This document shows, piece by piece, positions 48,934 through 57,556 of a stretch of 64,000 nt of DNA (position 1 is the stretch's first letter; each line of letters opens with the position of its first letter). The stretch is taken from NCBI RefSeq assembly GCF_001746415.1, contig NZ_MEHJ01000001.1, positions 496,001-560,000 of the forward strand, in the 5' to 3' direction. Origin of the DNA: Streptomyces agglomeratus. Its GTDB lineage: Bacteria; Actinomycetota; Actinomycetes; Streptomycetales; Streptomycetaceae. Position numbers and translations under genes: made by a program. Under the pieces are notes generated by a model that searched no databases, was not told where the DNA came from, and saw only the letters and a program-made list of their open reading frames with translations.

Positions 48934-49518
48934 GTGAACGAACAGATCCAGGCCGCGACCGTCCGTGTCTTCATAGCCCTTGCTCCGCCCGACGACGCCA
49001 AGGAGGAGCTGGCGCAGGCGCTGCGGCCCGCCTACGACGCCTACCCGAGCATGCGGTGGAACCGCATCGAGGACTGGCACATCACCCTGGCGTTCCTCGG
49101 TGAGCTGCCGACGTCAGCCGTTTCGCTCCTGCGGCCGCCGCTCGCGGAATTCGCAGCGAGGCGCCGGCCCCTGGACCTGGCCCTCTGCGGCGGCGGGCAC
49201 TTCGACGAGCGTGTGCTGTGGAGCGGGCTCAGCGGGGACCTCGAGGAGCTGCGGCTGCTCGCCGGGGAGGTGCGGGCGCTGGTGAAGGAACATGGTGTCC
49301 CCTTCATGGACCGGCCACTGAACCCCCACCTGACGCTCGCCCGTGCGCGCCGCGGTGATGCTTCCAGCGTGGTACAGGCCGCCGCAGGGCTTTCCACGTT
49401 CACCGGCCGCACGTGGCAGGCCGAGCGTCTGCATCTGGTCGGCAGCAACTTCGGCCGCGGCCCCGGGCCGATCCACTACCGCGACATCGAGGCATGGTCC
49501 TTCGGCAGCGCGAGATGA
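48934..49518 (+). CDS. thpR: RNA 2',3'-cyclic phosphodiesterase (ThpR-like 2H protein)
   Basis: The GTG at 48934 gives a 194-residue protein of normal length. The paired motifs are DWHITLAFLGELP and NPHLTLARARRG. RVFIALAPPDDAKEELAQAL matches the N-terminus of ThpR. It would hydrolyse 2',3'-cyclic phosphate ends of RNA in the cytosol. The ribosome-binding site is poor, so the start is provisional. It differs from the divergent 2H gene and is not a recent duplicate. Confidence 0.85.
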   Translation: MNEQIQAATVRVFIALAPPDDAKEELAQALRPAYDAYPSMRWNRIEDWHITLAFLGELPTSAVSLLRPPLAEFAARRRPLDLALCGGGHFDERVLWSGLSGDLEELRLLAGEVRALVKEHGVPFMDRPLNPHLTLARARRGDASSVVQAAAGLSTFTGRTWQAERLHLVGSNFGRGPGPIHYRDIEAWSFGSAR

Positions 49519-49975
49519 ACCGTCCTTGTGGGCGGGGCAGAATGAAGGTGTCTTCACATGGACACGCCGGACGACACCGCTCTTCGTGATGTGCGGGTCG
49601 AAACCGTGTCCGTACGGCCACAGGCGCTCGGCCGCGCCCGCCGCCTCGGCAAGCTCCTTCAGCTCGATCTCCAGCAGACCCGACAGGACGATCCGCTGCC
49701 ACAGCCAGTACGACAGGGCAACATGCCCCTCCACCGGCCGCAGCCCCGGTGCCTGGCGATCTCGCCCCGGCACCGGGCACCTCGCCGCACGTCGAGCGTC
49801 CTCGCACAGCAGTGCTGACCTGCTGTCATGTCTGCTTCAGGACAGGGTTCTTTCTGGTTTATGGCAGCCGTGTTCTTCGCCCTCTTGAGCCGACTAGGGT
49901 GCCTCCTGATCCACCGCCAGGCGCTCTCGGCCGTCGAGAGGAAGTACACCGGCATGTCCAAAGGACGGGTGTGAA
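49519..49975. other. Spacer with a coding-like minus-strand stretch
   Basis: The minus strand at about 49545-49755 reads VALSYWLWQRIVLSGLLEIE then RLWPYGHGFDPHITKSGVVR, which looks protein-like. It runs into the antisense of the ThpR gene without a stop and lacks a clear start. It may be the remains of an unidentified gene. Confidence 0.3.
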
Positions 49976-50581
49976 TTGAACAGTCAATCGCGTCGCCTTC
50001 AGAGCCGTACGACGATGTCGTTCCTCCGCAGCAGGTTCACCGCGATGGTCGGAGCGATCGCGATATTCGCGGCCGTCTTCACCGGCACAGCCACCAGCAC
50101 AGCGAGCGCCGCCGAGTCCGGATCCGCGGGGGCCACAGCAGGCGGGTGGACCTGCCCGGGCACCGCCGTCCCCCCCGGTTACGTCATCACCGCGTTCAAT
50201 CGCAGCGGCTGCAACGGTTCAGGGGCCTGGCTGCACGAGCCGGCCCGGGACGGCATATGGACGTGCTCGTACTCCCCAATCGTGACCGGGTATGTCATCA
50301 CCGGTTACATCAGGAGCGGTTGCGACGGCATCGGCGCCTGGCAGCACAAGCTCGCCCGTGACGGCATCTGGACCTGCGGGGGCTCCCCGGTCGTGTCCGG
50401 ATACGTCATCACCAACTACATGAAGAGCGGCTGCGACGGCGTCGGCGCCTGGTACCACCAGCTCGTCCGCGACGGCATATGGACGTGCCCCTACTCCCCC
50501 ATCCCGGCGGGCTACCGGAGCACCACCTACAACGCGACCGGATGCGGCGGCCTCGGCGCCTGGCTCACCGTGCGCGCCTGA
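49976..50581 (+). CDS. Secreted protein with four Cys-containing repeats
   Basis: The frame starts at a TTG (49976, AAAGGA upstream) or an ATG at 50015. Both give a signal peptide (FTAMVGAIAIFAAVFTGTAT, cut near ASAAES). The mature part, about 145 residues, has four repeats of about 36 residues. Each carries a WTC start, a GYVIT strand, a SGCxGxGAW element and an R-DGIW link (for example DGIWTCSYSPIVTGYVITGY). Each repeat has two Cys, so one disulfide per repeat is likely. The fold and function are not recognised; small extracellular carbohydrate- or inhibitor-type repeats are possibilities. Confidence 0.8.
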   Translation: MNSQSRRLQSRTTMSFLRSRFTAMVGAIAIFAAVFTGTATSTASAAESGSAGATAGGWTCPGTAVPPGYVITAFNRSGCNGSGAWLHEPARDGIWTCSYSPIVTGYVITGYIRSGCDGIGAWQHKLARDGIWTCGGSPVVSGYVITNYMKSGCDGVGAWYHQLVRDGIWTCPYSPIPAGYRSTTYNATGCGGLGAWLTVRA

Positions 50582-50663
50582 CCCCGGCCTCACACACACC
50601 GCGCCTGACCCTGAAGCATGTCCCGCTTTTTGAAGCCATCGCACAGGGTCAGGCCGGTGTCGT

Positions 50664-50699
50664 ATCCGCTGCTCCCGGGCCCGCCCGGGAGCAGCGGAT
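50664..50699. terminator. 36-bp near-perfect palindrome, likely bidirectional terminator
   Basis: A 17-bp arm (50664-50680, core CCGCTGCTCCCGGGC) pairs perfectly with 50683-50699 over a two-base gap. It lies between convergent genes (the secreted repeat protein and the third S8 protease). No T-run follows, as is common in Streptomyces. The rest of 50582-51032 shows no gene. Confidence 0.6.
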
Positions 50700-51032
50700 C
50701 GCACGAGACCGGAGTTCCGGTCCGACGCGTACGTTCCGCCCCGCCTCCTGCAAAGCGCTGATCGGCCGGATCAGCGCACTCGGTCGTAAACCATGGCGAC
50801 TTCACCCAGGCTCGGCCAGTTCGACGAGGCGGTCCAAGCCGCTACACCGGCCTCCTGCTTGGGGAAGCCTCCATTTGCACAGGGCGGCCGGTCGCACTGC
50901 CCTCGGCGCCGAGTGCGTCACTCGTGCCGAGTTCGTCACTCGTCGAGACCACACGGTGCAGCCAGGCCCACACCCCCTGGCCGCGGTGGGCGTACGACGG
51001 CGGCCATGATGGGCGGTGCGCGTGTCTACTGG

Positions 51033-52826
51033 TCAGGGTACGGAGTCGACCGCCGCTGCCGCGTCCACCTTGCCCGCCCCCCAGTCGTTGCCGGGCGCCG
51101 CGCCGGTGAAGGGGTCCAGCCGGGCCGAACTGGTCAGGAGCAGGACGAGGTCGTCCTGGGTCAGCGTGGGACTCGACTGCAACATGAGGGCACACACCCC
51201 GGTGAGATGCGGTGCGGCCATGCTCGTGCCGGACATGGGCTGGTATTGGCTCGGTCCTGTGGCTCCTACCAGTGCCGAGGTGATGGCCTGGCCCGGGGCG
51301 GAGAGCGTCGGTGCCTTGCGGCCGTCGCGGGTGGGGCCCCGGCTGGAGAAGGTGGAAAGGTTTCCCTGCCCCGCGCCTTTGGTGATGTAGGAAGCGGCGG
51401 TGACGACCTTCCGACTGGTCCCGGGTACGGAGATGGTTATCTCGTCATTCCGGTGTGATCCGATGAACTGGGGTACGGTCCGGCCCCTCTCCATCCAGGC
51501 GTGCCAGCGGCCGCTGTCGGCCACGGTCTGGCCAATGAGGGTGAGACTCCAGGTGCCGGACCGGATCGCTGTCTGGCTTCCCGGGCTCAGCTGAACGTAG
51601 ATCCGGTTGTCGCCGTTCTGTGAGTGGTGCACGACAGAGTCGACGAATGCCTTGTTTCCCCCGGGGAGATCCAGATCTGTGATGGTGGTGCCGGGGGCTA
51701 TTTCGGCGCTCGCCGTGCCAGTGGGTGGAGTGATCCGCAGGGAGAGACGGTCAGCGCCGGAGTACCAGATGTCCAGAGTATCCGGCGTGTTGTCGTCGAC
51801 GGGTACCAGGAATTGGACGACGTCGCTGCCTCCCTCCGTCACCTGGCCCGTCGCGTGTATGCCGGCATTCGCCGCGTTGCCCGCGGACTTCACCAGCGCG
51901 CGCCCCGGGGCGTTGAGCAGGTTGTCGATTCCGCGTTCCAGCAGGCTGGAACCGTCGTGCGGTCCCAGATTGTCGCCCTGGCTGATGTTGACAACCGCAG
52001 GCCGACCGAGGGTCTCGGCGACCTTGTAGACGTAACCGACGGCCTCGAGCGTGCCCATGGAATCGCCCAGGGCTTCCGTCGTCACCCGGTTGGCCACGAC
52101 GACCAGATCCGCCTCGGGCGCGACGCCGACAAAGGTGAACTCCGGTTGCCCATTACCGGCCGACGACCCGTCACCGGCGGCGATGCCGGCCACGTGGGTG
52201 CCATGGCCACCGGTGTCGTCCATGTGCCGCACAGTGCCCATGGGGTTCGCAGCGCGCAATGCGTCGTCGATTGCGGAACGCTGGTATTCCACCCCGTGAC
52301 CGAACGGCGCCGGTGAGGATTCCCCGGCTTCCGTGGTGAGGTTCTGGTCCCAGATACGCAGGATGCGGGTTCTCCCGGTCGGGTCCCGGAAGCAGCCGTG
52401 GCGCCAGTCGATTCCGCTGTCGACAACACCCACGATCACACCGGCGCCACGGAGTCCGGGGGGTCCGGTGTGCACCTTGTCGGCCTTGGTCTCGGGCACG
52501 GCGGCGTCCAGTTCCGAGAGGGTGGGGCGGGACGCCTCGACGTAGCTGACAGCTTCCAACTCGTCGAGCTCCGTGAGACGGTCGATTCCGATCTCGCCGC
52601 CAACCACGTCCCCGGCGCGGATGAGAACCGTCAGCCCCATGCCCTGGGACAGCTCCCCCAGGTCGTCGGCGCCGTATCCCTCCGCCATTCGCAGCAGTAC
52701 ACGCACACGAGGTGCCCTCACCCCTTCGGTAATGAGTGCGAAACGGCCGGTGGACTCCAGGCCCACCAGCTCCGCCGGACCTTCCTCGGCCCGGGACTGC
52801 AGGAATTTCAGCCGTGAGTCGAGCAT
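51033..52826 (-). CDS. S8 serine protease (Csp-like), no signal peptide
   Basis: The 597-residue protein has the complete triad: Asp136 (VGVVDSGID), His208 (GGHGTHVAG) and Ser535 (MSGTSMAAP), with Asn in VKSAGNAAN. A roughly 180-residue beta-rich insertion (SLRITPPTGTASAEIAPGTT) lies between the Asn and Ser regions, as in the Csp-type S8 proteins. The N-terminus (MLDSRLKFLQSRAEEGPAEL) has no signal, and residues 40-100 look like a built-in propeptide. A gene for a separate propeptide-like protein lies 57 bases upstream on the same strand, so the two are probably one operon. Confidence 0.92.
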   Translation of the reverse strand: MLDSRLKFLQSRAEEGPAELVGLESTGRFALITEGVRAPRVRVLLRMAEGYGADDLGELSQGMGLTVLIRAGDVVGGEIGIDRLTELDELEAVSYVEASRPTLSELDAAVPETKADKVHTGPPGLRGAGVIVGVVDSGIDWRHGCFRDPTGRTRILRIWDQNLTTEAGESSPAPFGHGVEYQRSAIDDALRAANPMGTVRHMDDTGGHGTHVAGIAAGDGSSAGNGQPEFTFVGVAPEADLVVVANRVTTEALGDSMGTLEAVGYVYKVAETLGRPAVVNISQGDNLGPHDGSSLLERGIDNLLNAPGRALVKSAGNAANAGIHATGQVTEGGSDVVQFLVPVDDNTPDTLDIWYSGADRLSLRITPPTGTASAEIAPGTTITDLDLPGGNKAFVDSVVHHSQNGDNRIYVQLSPGSQTAIRSGTWSLTLIGQTVADSGRWHAWMERGRTVPQFIGSHRNDEITISVPGTSRKVVTAASYITKGAGQGNLSTFSSRGPTRDGRKAPTLSAPGQAITSALVGATGPSQYQPMSGTSMAAPHLTGVCALMLQSSPTLTQDDLVLLLTSSARLDPFTGAAPGNDWGAGKVDAAAAVDSVP

Positions 52827-52883
52827 GAGCGGTCTTCTCTCTGGCGAAAAACGCCTGCCCTCATAGTGCGGGACAGGCGATCA

Positions 52884-53174
52884 CTAGTTGTGTGGCCGGG
52901 TGCTCGTGTCGGGGTGGAGCGGTTCAGACAGCTCCACGTATTCGACACAGTCGACTTCCGTCAAGCGTCCGAGATCGCCGGGGGCGACCGCCGCGGTCAG
53001 GACATCCCCCGCGGCCATACCCACCCGCGCGCCAGCATCGGCAATCTGGCGACGCTGTTCTTCACCGGGTTCCCCCTTCACCCGGATGAGCACCTGGAAG
53101 GGAGTGGGGCCGACCGCCTCACCGACATCCGACAGCGCACGCCGTGCGGCGGAGCCGAGCTTGTGAGCACGCAT
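52884..53174 (-). CDS. Stand-alone S8-propeptide/inhibitor-I9-like protein
   Basis: The 96-residue protein starts at ATG 53174, just after GGTGGGAAAG. It has PFQVLIRVKGEPGEEQRRQI, DAGARVGMAAGDVLTAAVAP and LTEVDCVEYVELSEPLHP. This is the beta-alpha-beta layout of subtilisin propeptides and the I9 inhibitor family, ending in a YVELSEP strand that could enter the protease active site. It is followed by the S8 gene. It could inhibit or fold that enzyme in trans. No signal peptide is present on either. The assignment rests on pattern, not on a search. Confidence 0.65.
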   Translation of the reverse strand: MRAHKLGSAARRALSDVGEAVGPTPFQVLIRVKGEPGEEQRRQIADAGARVGMAAGDVLTAAVAPGDLGRLTEVDCVEYVELSEPLHPDTSTRPHN

Positions 53175-53463
53175 CTTTCCCACCTGATCCGGTGAGCGGA
53201 CCCCCGTACGAAATCGGTGCGCCAACATTCTTAATCGTGTCGGCGACCATTCGTGCCGCATTGCCTCTTATACCACCGTAGGCATCACAGGCGGCGCGCG
53301 CCATTCGCCCCGGACCACTTTGTGCGGCCCCTCTCGAGAATCGGTATGGGGGCAGAGATGCCCCTGCCCGATGACACGCTCGGAAGCGCGTCTGCCCCTG
53401 ACAGTGGCAGAGCACCACCACCTGTCGGGTGCCGGGGTTCTGCCTCGGCTGTGTCGGTGACGC

Positions 53464-53646
53464 TTGACCAGGGCTGAGGCGAACCTGGCCCTCTTCGAGT
53501 ACATCGACGGCTTCTATAACAGCCGGCGCATCCAGCAACGGCTCGGCTACCTCAGCCCCATCGAGTTCGAGGAGAAGCACTACACCGACCAGGCGACGGC
53601 CGAACAAGCGAACCTGGAACCCCGTCACCCCGCCCTGACCAGCTGA
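53464..53646 (+). pseudogene. IS3-family transposase C-terminal remnant
   Basis: The frame reads EANLALFEYIDGFYNSRRIQ then QRLGYLSPIEFEEKHY and a stop, the usual end of IS3 OrfB. The rest of the transposase is missing upstream, where sequence goes straight to the propeptide gene's upstream region. Confidence 0.85.
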
Positions 53647-54659
53647 TCAGCACCTCCCGCACAACGGGGGAACCTCACTGTCGCTCGGCAGCGAGCGCCA
53701 GGTCATGGTGATGCGCGGGCCGGGCGTACGCCTCGCCCGTGGATCTGCCGACATCGTGGCGGGGTGCCGGGTGGCGGATCTTCGGCCTGGGCGGCGCGCC
53801 TAGGCCGGGGCGAGTAGGTTTCGGTGCCCCGGCTGGGGTGCCGGTCTTTGCCCGCTGGTCTCTGGTCGACCTGGGTGATGGTCGCCGCCCCGCACGCCGG
53901 GGAGATCTCCTGGGAGCCGTCGCTCCGTACGGGGGATGCCGTGGCTGACGTAGTGCACGCTGGGGCCGAGTGACGGCTCCAACTTCCGCTAGTGGACAAA
54001 GCGGTGACTCCGTAGAGGAGGAACGTCGCCCGGCCCACAACCATTGGCAGCTCAGGGAAGGCAATGCCCACGACGGGTGGACCTTGCCCTTGTCGTTCTT
54101 GTGGTCCAGCGGCGAGTAGCCGGAGAGCCGTCGCGCGGTGGATGTCGGCACGTGCAGCGCCATGGGGCTGCGCTGGGCGGCTGAGCCGACGGCGGTCATG
54201 CAACAGTCGCAGATTCGTTCCCCGGCTGCCTCCCCCTGGCGGAGGCGATGCGGGCAGCGGCAGAGGTCGCACCGCACAGAGCGCTGGTCCGCGCTTGTTT
54301 GCTGATCACGCGCCAGACCAAACCGCTTTGCCCGGGTATCGGCTCGCCGTGCCGCTCGTACATCGGTCTGCCCTCAGGATGCCGGCCAGCCGGGCACACA
54401 CGCCCCGTATCCGCATCTCCATCAGGACGTGGCCAGGGGGCGTACGTGCGGGCGTTTGCGGCTTACCTTCCATGGCCCGTCCATGTCGTGGACGCTTGCG
54501 TCATCGAGGGCGAGCGGCCGTCCCGGTAGGGAGTCACACGGGGTCGGCAGGTTCACGAGCGCGAGTTCGGCCGGTTCGACCGCTCCGGAACAGTGCAACC
54601 ATTCGGCCCACCCGGGTGTCTCCCTTAATGTCCGACACACCACCTTTCTAGGGGACGAA
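53647..54659 (-). pseudogene. Degenerate region with fragments of hypothetical genes
   Basis: This roughly 1-kb region has no intact gene. A minus-strand piece near 53800-53990 reads VHYVSHG in one frame and SPVRSDGSQEISPACGAATI in another, resembling a short Streptomyces hypothetical protein broken by a frameshift. Another minus-strand piece near 54130-54280 has Cys pairs (RCDLCRCPHRLRQG, ERICDCCMTAV). Both look like decay next to the IS3 remnant. Confidence 0.4.
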
Positions 54660-55244
54660 ATGGGACGAAACAGAGCCGCATGGGCGACGGTGGTCGCGCT
54701 TGTGGCCGCCATGGCAGGAGTGGCGGCGGTTCCGGCCGCGGCCGCAACGACCACCACCGCACAGACCACAAACTGCCCCACCGGCTGGGGCAGTGCGGCC
54801 AAGACCCGCTCCGCCGCGACGGCGGAGCCGGTGACGAACATCAGGACCGGCCGGCACGCCTGCTTCGACCGCATGGTCGTCGATGTCCCCGGCGCGGGCA
54901 CCAGCAGCCTCGGCTATTCCGTCAGATATGTCAGCCGCCTCCACCAGGACGGTTCCGGCAACTACATCCCCGTCGGCGGCGGCGCCGTCCTCGAGATACG
55001 GGTCAACGCCCCCGCCTACGACCCCGCCACCGGGAATCCCACCTACCCCGTGCGGGCCGGCCAGCGCCTGAAGGGCGTGGACCTCACAGGATACCGCACC
55101 TTCAGGGATGCCCGGTTCGCAGGCAGCTTTGAAGGGGACACTCAGATCGGACTCGGCGTCCGGGCGCGGCTGCCGTTCCGGGTGTCGGTGGCGCCCGACC
55201 GGGTAGTGATCGACGTGGCGCACAACTGGACGGGAACACGCTGA
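54660..55244 (+). CDS. Secreted AMIN-like-domain protein
   Basis: The ATG at 54660 follows AGGGGA. A signal peptide (RAAWATVVALVAAMAGVAAV) is cut near AAATTT. The roughly 165-residue mature domain has HACFDRMVVDVPGAGTSSLG, YSVRYVSRLHQDGSGNYIPV and a final beta strand VAPDRVVIDVAHNW, the pattern of the AMIN-like proteins of actinobacteria. Two Cys could form a disulfide. Such proteins are thought to act at the cell wall; the exact role is unknown. Confidence 0.75.
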   Translation: MGRNRAAWATVVALVAAMAGVAAVPAAAATTTTAQTTNCPTGWGSAAKTRSAATAEPVTNIRTGRHACFDRMVVDVPGAGTSSLGYSVRYVSRLHQDGSGNYIPVGGGAVLEIRVNAPAYDPATGNPTYPVRAGQRLKGVDLTGYRTFRDARFAGSFEGDTQIGLGVRARLPFRVSVAPDRVVIDVAHNWTGTR

Positions 55245-55611
55245 ATCCCTCAGAGCCCGGTCGAACATCGGCCCTCCGATCTCGAAGCCGCGGAGATGTC
55301 GACCGGGTGCTGTCCAGAGCGAAGATCTCCCCTCGGACGTGCTCAGCGGGACCAGTCCCGCTCCCCCCGGATGTACGAGATTGACGTGCGGTCGGGCCGC
55401 GTCCGAACAGCCCCGGTGTCACGGAGGCGCTGGAGACGCCGAGAACACAGGGCAACTTCGTACGGATCGGCGGAGGCGGGACCGCTCGGTACGTACGTCA
55501 TGGCAGCCAAACGTAGGAGCCGCATCTGCGGGCCTTCCCGTGCGCGACAGGTCCCCCGAATGGCCCTGCACGGAGTGTCTGGGTGTCCCGACCTTCCGAG
55601 CCGCGACACCG
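55245..55611. other. No convincing gene
   Basis: About 367 bases. A minus frame ending at 55343 is open but lacks a clear start site or family features. Confidence 0.35.
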
Positions 55612-56247
55612 CTAGGTTGCCGCGCGCAGACGCTTGGCCCGTCGGCCCAGCACCACCTTCACCGGGATCAGCACCGCCCACCAAAGCTGCGCGCCCGTCG
55701 GGGAGACGAAGGCCAGCGGCACGGCGACGGCGAAGATCAGCACCATCGACGCCAGGTCGAGCACGTCGTTGCGCGCCACGGGATCGGGGATCGCCGTACT
55801 GCTCAGCCACGGGCGCTTCCACAGCGCGACCGTCAACACGAGCTGTGCGGCACCGATGGCCGCGGCGGCGCCGGAGTAGACCGCCACCGACTGCCGCTGG
55901 TCCCCGTACTCGGCCAGCAGGGTAGTGGGAAAGGGCATCAGGGCGATCAGCCCCAGATTCAGCAGCCCGAGCTTGATGACTGTCCCGTCCACCACTCGCA
56001 CGTACCGGAAGACCTGATGGTGTCCCCGCCAGAACGCTGCGATGACCACGAAGCTGAGGGCGTACGCCCACAGGTTGGGTACCACCTCGCCCAGCGCCTT
56101 TTCGAAACCAGCCTGGTCCAGTCCGGCGGGCAGTGTGATGTCCAGCGCCAGCAACGTCATCGCGATGGCGAAGACGCCGTCCGACAGCGCGAGAAGCCGG
56201 GCCGCGCTCCCCTCGTCGTCCCGCATTCGCTGGTGGCCGTTCACCAC
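55612..56247 (-). CDS. TMEM175-like (DUF1211) membrane protein
   Basis: The 211-residue protein has the signature LLALSDGVFAIAMTLLALDI at its first helix (the FSDG motif of TMEM175-type potassium channels, here LSDG). About six helices follow (NLWAYALSFVVIAAFWRGHH, SGAAAAIGAAQLVLTVALWK). Bacterial members conduct K+ leak currents. The first GTG is used, but an ATG seven codons in (MRDDEGS) is possible. Convergent to it is the AMIN-like gene. Confidence 0.85.
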   Translation of the reverse strand: MVNGHQRMRDDEGSAARLLALSDGVFAIAMTLLALDITLPAGLDQAGFEKALGEVVPNLWAYALSFVVIAAFWRGHHQVFRYVRVVDGTVIKLGLLNLGLIALMPFPTTLLAEYGDQRQSVAVYSGAAAAIGAAQLVLTVALWKRPWLSSTAIPDPVARNDVLDLASMVLIFAVAVPLAFVSPTGAQLWWAVLIPVKVVLGRRAKRLRAAT

Positions 56248-56394
56248 GCCACCATAGGGTTGAGCGTCCAGAAATTTCCCGATATCCGCGTGCGTTACGC
56301 GAAGATCGACCGGGCCGGCCGTCCCGGAGGCTTGGCAGCGCCGTCATGCGATCAAAGGCGGGGGCGCCCCCACCAACACGGAACGCTGGTGAGA

Positions 56395-56655
56395 TCAGGC
56401 TTCCGCCCGGACCCGGGCCGCCCTGGCCGCCCGGCGCCGCTTGACAGCACGCCGCTCGTCTTCGGTCAGGCCGCCGCATACGCCCATGTCCTGGCCCCCT
56501 TCAAGGGCCCATTCCAGGCACTCGTCCAGAACCGGGCAACGGCGGCATACGGCCTTCGCCTGCTCGATCTGAAGCAGCGCAGGGCCACCCGTGCCGATGG
56601 GGAAGAACAGATCCGGATCCTCCCGCCGACAGGCGGCCTCGTGACGCCAGTCCAT
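56395..56655 (-). CDS. WhiB-like iron-sulfur regulator with altered turn motif
   Basis: The 86-residue protein starts at an ATG preceded by GGAGG. It has the four cluster ligands Cys9, Cys37, Cys40 and Cys46 (VCRRCPVLDEC) and a basic C-terminus (RRAVKRRRAARAARVRAEA). The family turn G[I/V]WGG reads GVCGG, so the usual Trp is Cys60. In WhiB proteins this turn contacts the primary sigma factor and DNA. The rest of the sequence is close to the short WblE/WhiB1 type. Whether the change alters function or adds a redox thiol cannot be told from the sequence. Confidence 0.9.
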   Translation of the reverse strand: MDWRHEAACRREDPDLFFPIGTGGPALLQIEQAKAVCRRCPVLDECLEWALEGGQDMGVCGGLTEDERRAVKRRRAARAARVRAEA

Positions 56656-56950
56656 CGTCGTGCCTCCATTCGCGTCGCCGGATGCTTCTCGTTCGCCTGA
56701 CCGGTATCGGCCGCTGTATGCAGCAGAGCGGGTAATCGCTCGTCTATTTCTGAACCGGCCGAGTGCTACCCGGGCCGGACGCGAACCGGGCTTCCCGGCA
56801 GGGAACCTGGGCCGATGGGTCGCATGCAGCCGTCCGTGCAAGCAGTCAGCAGCATTGGCCGGTGCCAAATTCCACCATCCCGGGCGCTTACGGGCCTACG
56901 CTGAGACTCCTGGGCGGCCCGGCGGCCGCCGCACCACCGGGGAGGGCCAC

Positions 56951-57475
56951 ATGGCACCGCGTACGAACATCGACGGCGACCACAAGCCGGATTACCCGCC
57001 GAAGACCCCGCCCCCGCCGAAGCGCCCCATCTCCCCACCCAGGCCCGAGCACCAGGCCCCGCCCGGCGCACCGCTGATGACGACCGCGCAGCGTGGGGTG
57101 GCGCTGAAGAACAGGCGGGCGGCGAACTGGGTGCACGAGAACGCTCCGTGGTCGCCCGCCAAAGCGGGGCGGCAGGTCGTCACCCAGCTCCACGCGTGGG
57201 GGCACCGGCCGGACGAACCCGCCCTGGAGGCCGTTGTCGGCGAGCTGGTGGGCGCGGTCCTGCACGACGGCGGCCGCCGCATCAGCGTCCATCTCTCCGA
57301 CCAAGACGGTCAGGCCTGCGTCCTCGTCCTCTCCCACCAGCCCAACCTGACCGCCGGCCATGCTCCGGACGGCGACGACGTCCTCGCCGAACTCAGCGCC
57401 CACTCCATCGTCTCCAGCTGCGGCACCGACACCGGAGAAGACGGCCGGCGCCTCTGGGCCGTCCTCGACCTGTAA
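56951..57475 (+). CDS. Degenerate HATPase-like/anti-sigma-type protein
   Basis: The ATG at 56951 follows GGGAGGG. A Pro-rich N-terminus (about 1-42) precedes a domain with ANWVHENAPWSPAKAGRQVV, LEAVVGELVGAVLHDGGRRI and a CGTDTGEDGRRLWAVLDL end. The layout is like the small ATP-binding (RsbW-like) proteins of Streptomyces, but the normal N-box Asn and glycine loops are weak. It may bind a partner rather than ATP. Its last 47 bases recur at 38578-38624. Confidence 0.6.
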   Translation: MAPRTNIDGDHKPDYPPKTPPPPKRPISPPRPEHQAPPGAPLMTTAQRGVALKNRRAANWVHENAPWSPAKAGRQVVTQLHAWGHRPDEPALEAVVGELVGAVLHDGGRRISVHLSDQDGQACVLVLSHQPNLTAGHAPDGDDVLAELSAHSIVSSCGTDTGEDGRRLWAVLDL

Positions 57476-57556
57476 CCGAGCGGCGGGGGTGAGCGGTGTC
57501 GACGCCGCACACCCATCGCGTTGACGGTGACGGACCGTCGCGCAATGCGCGCGGAC

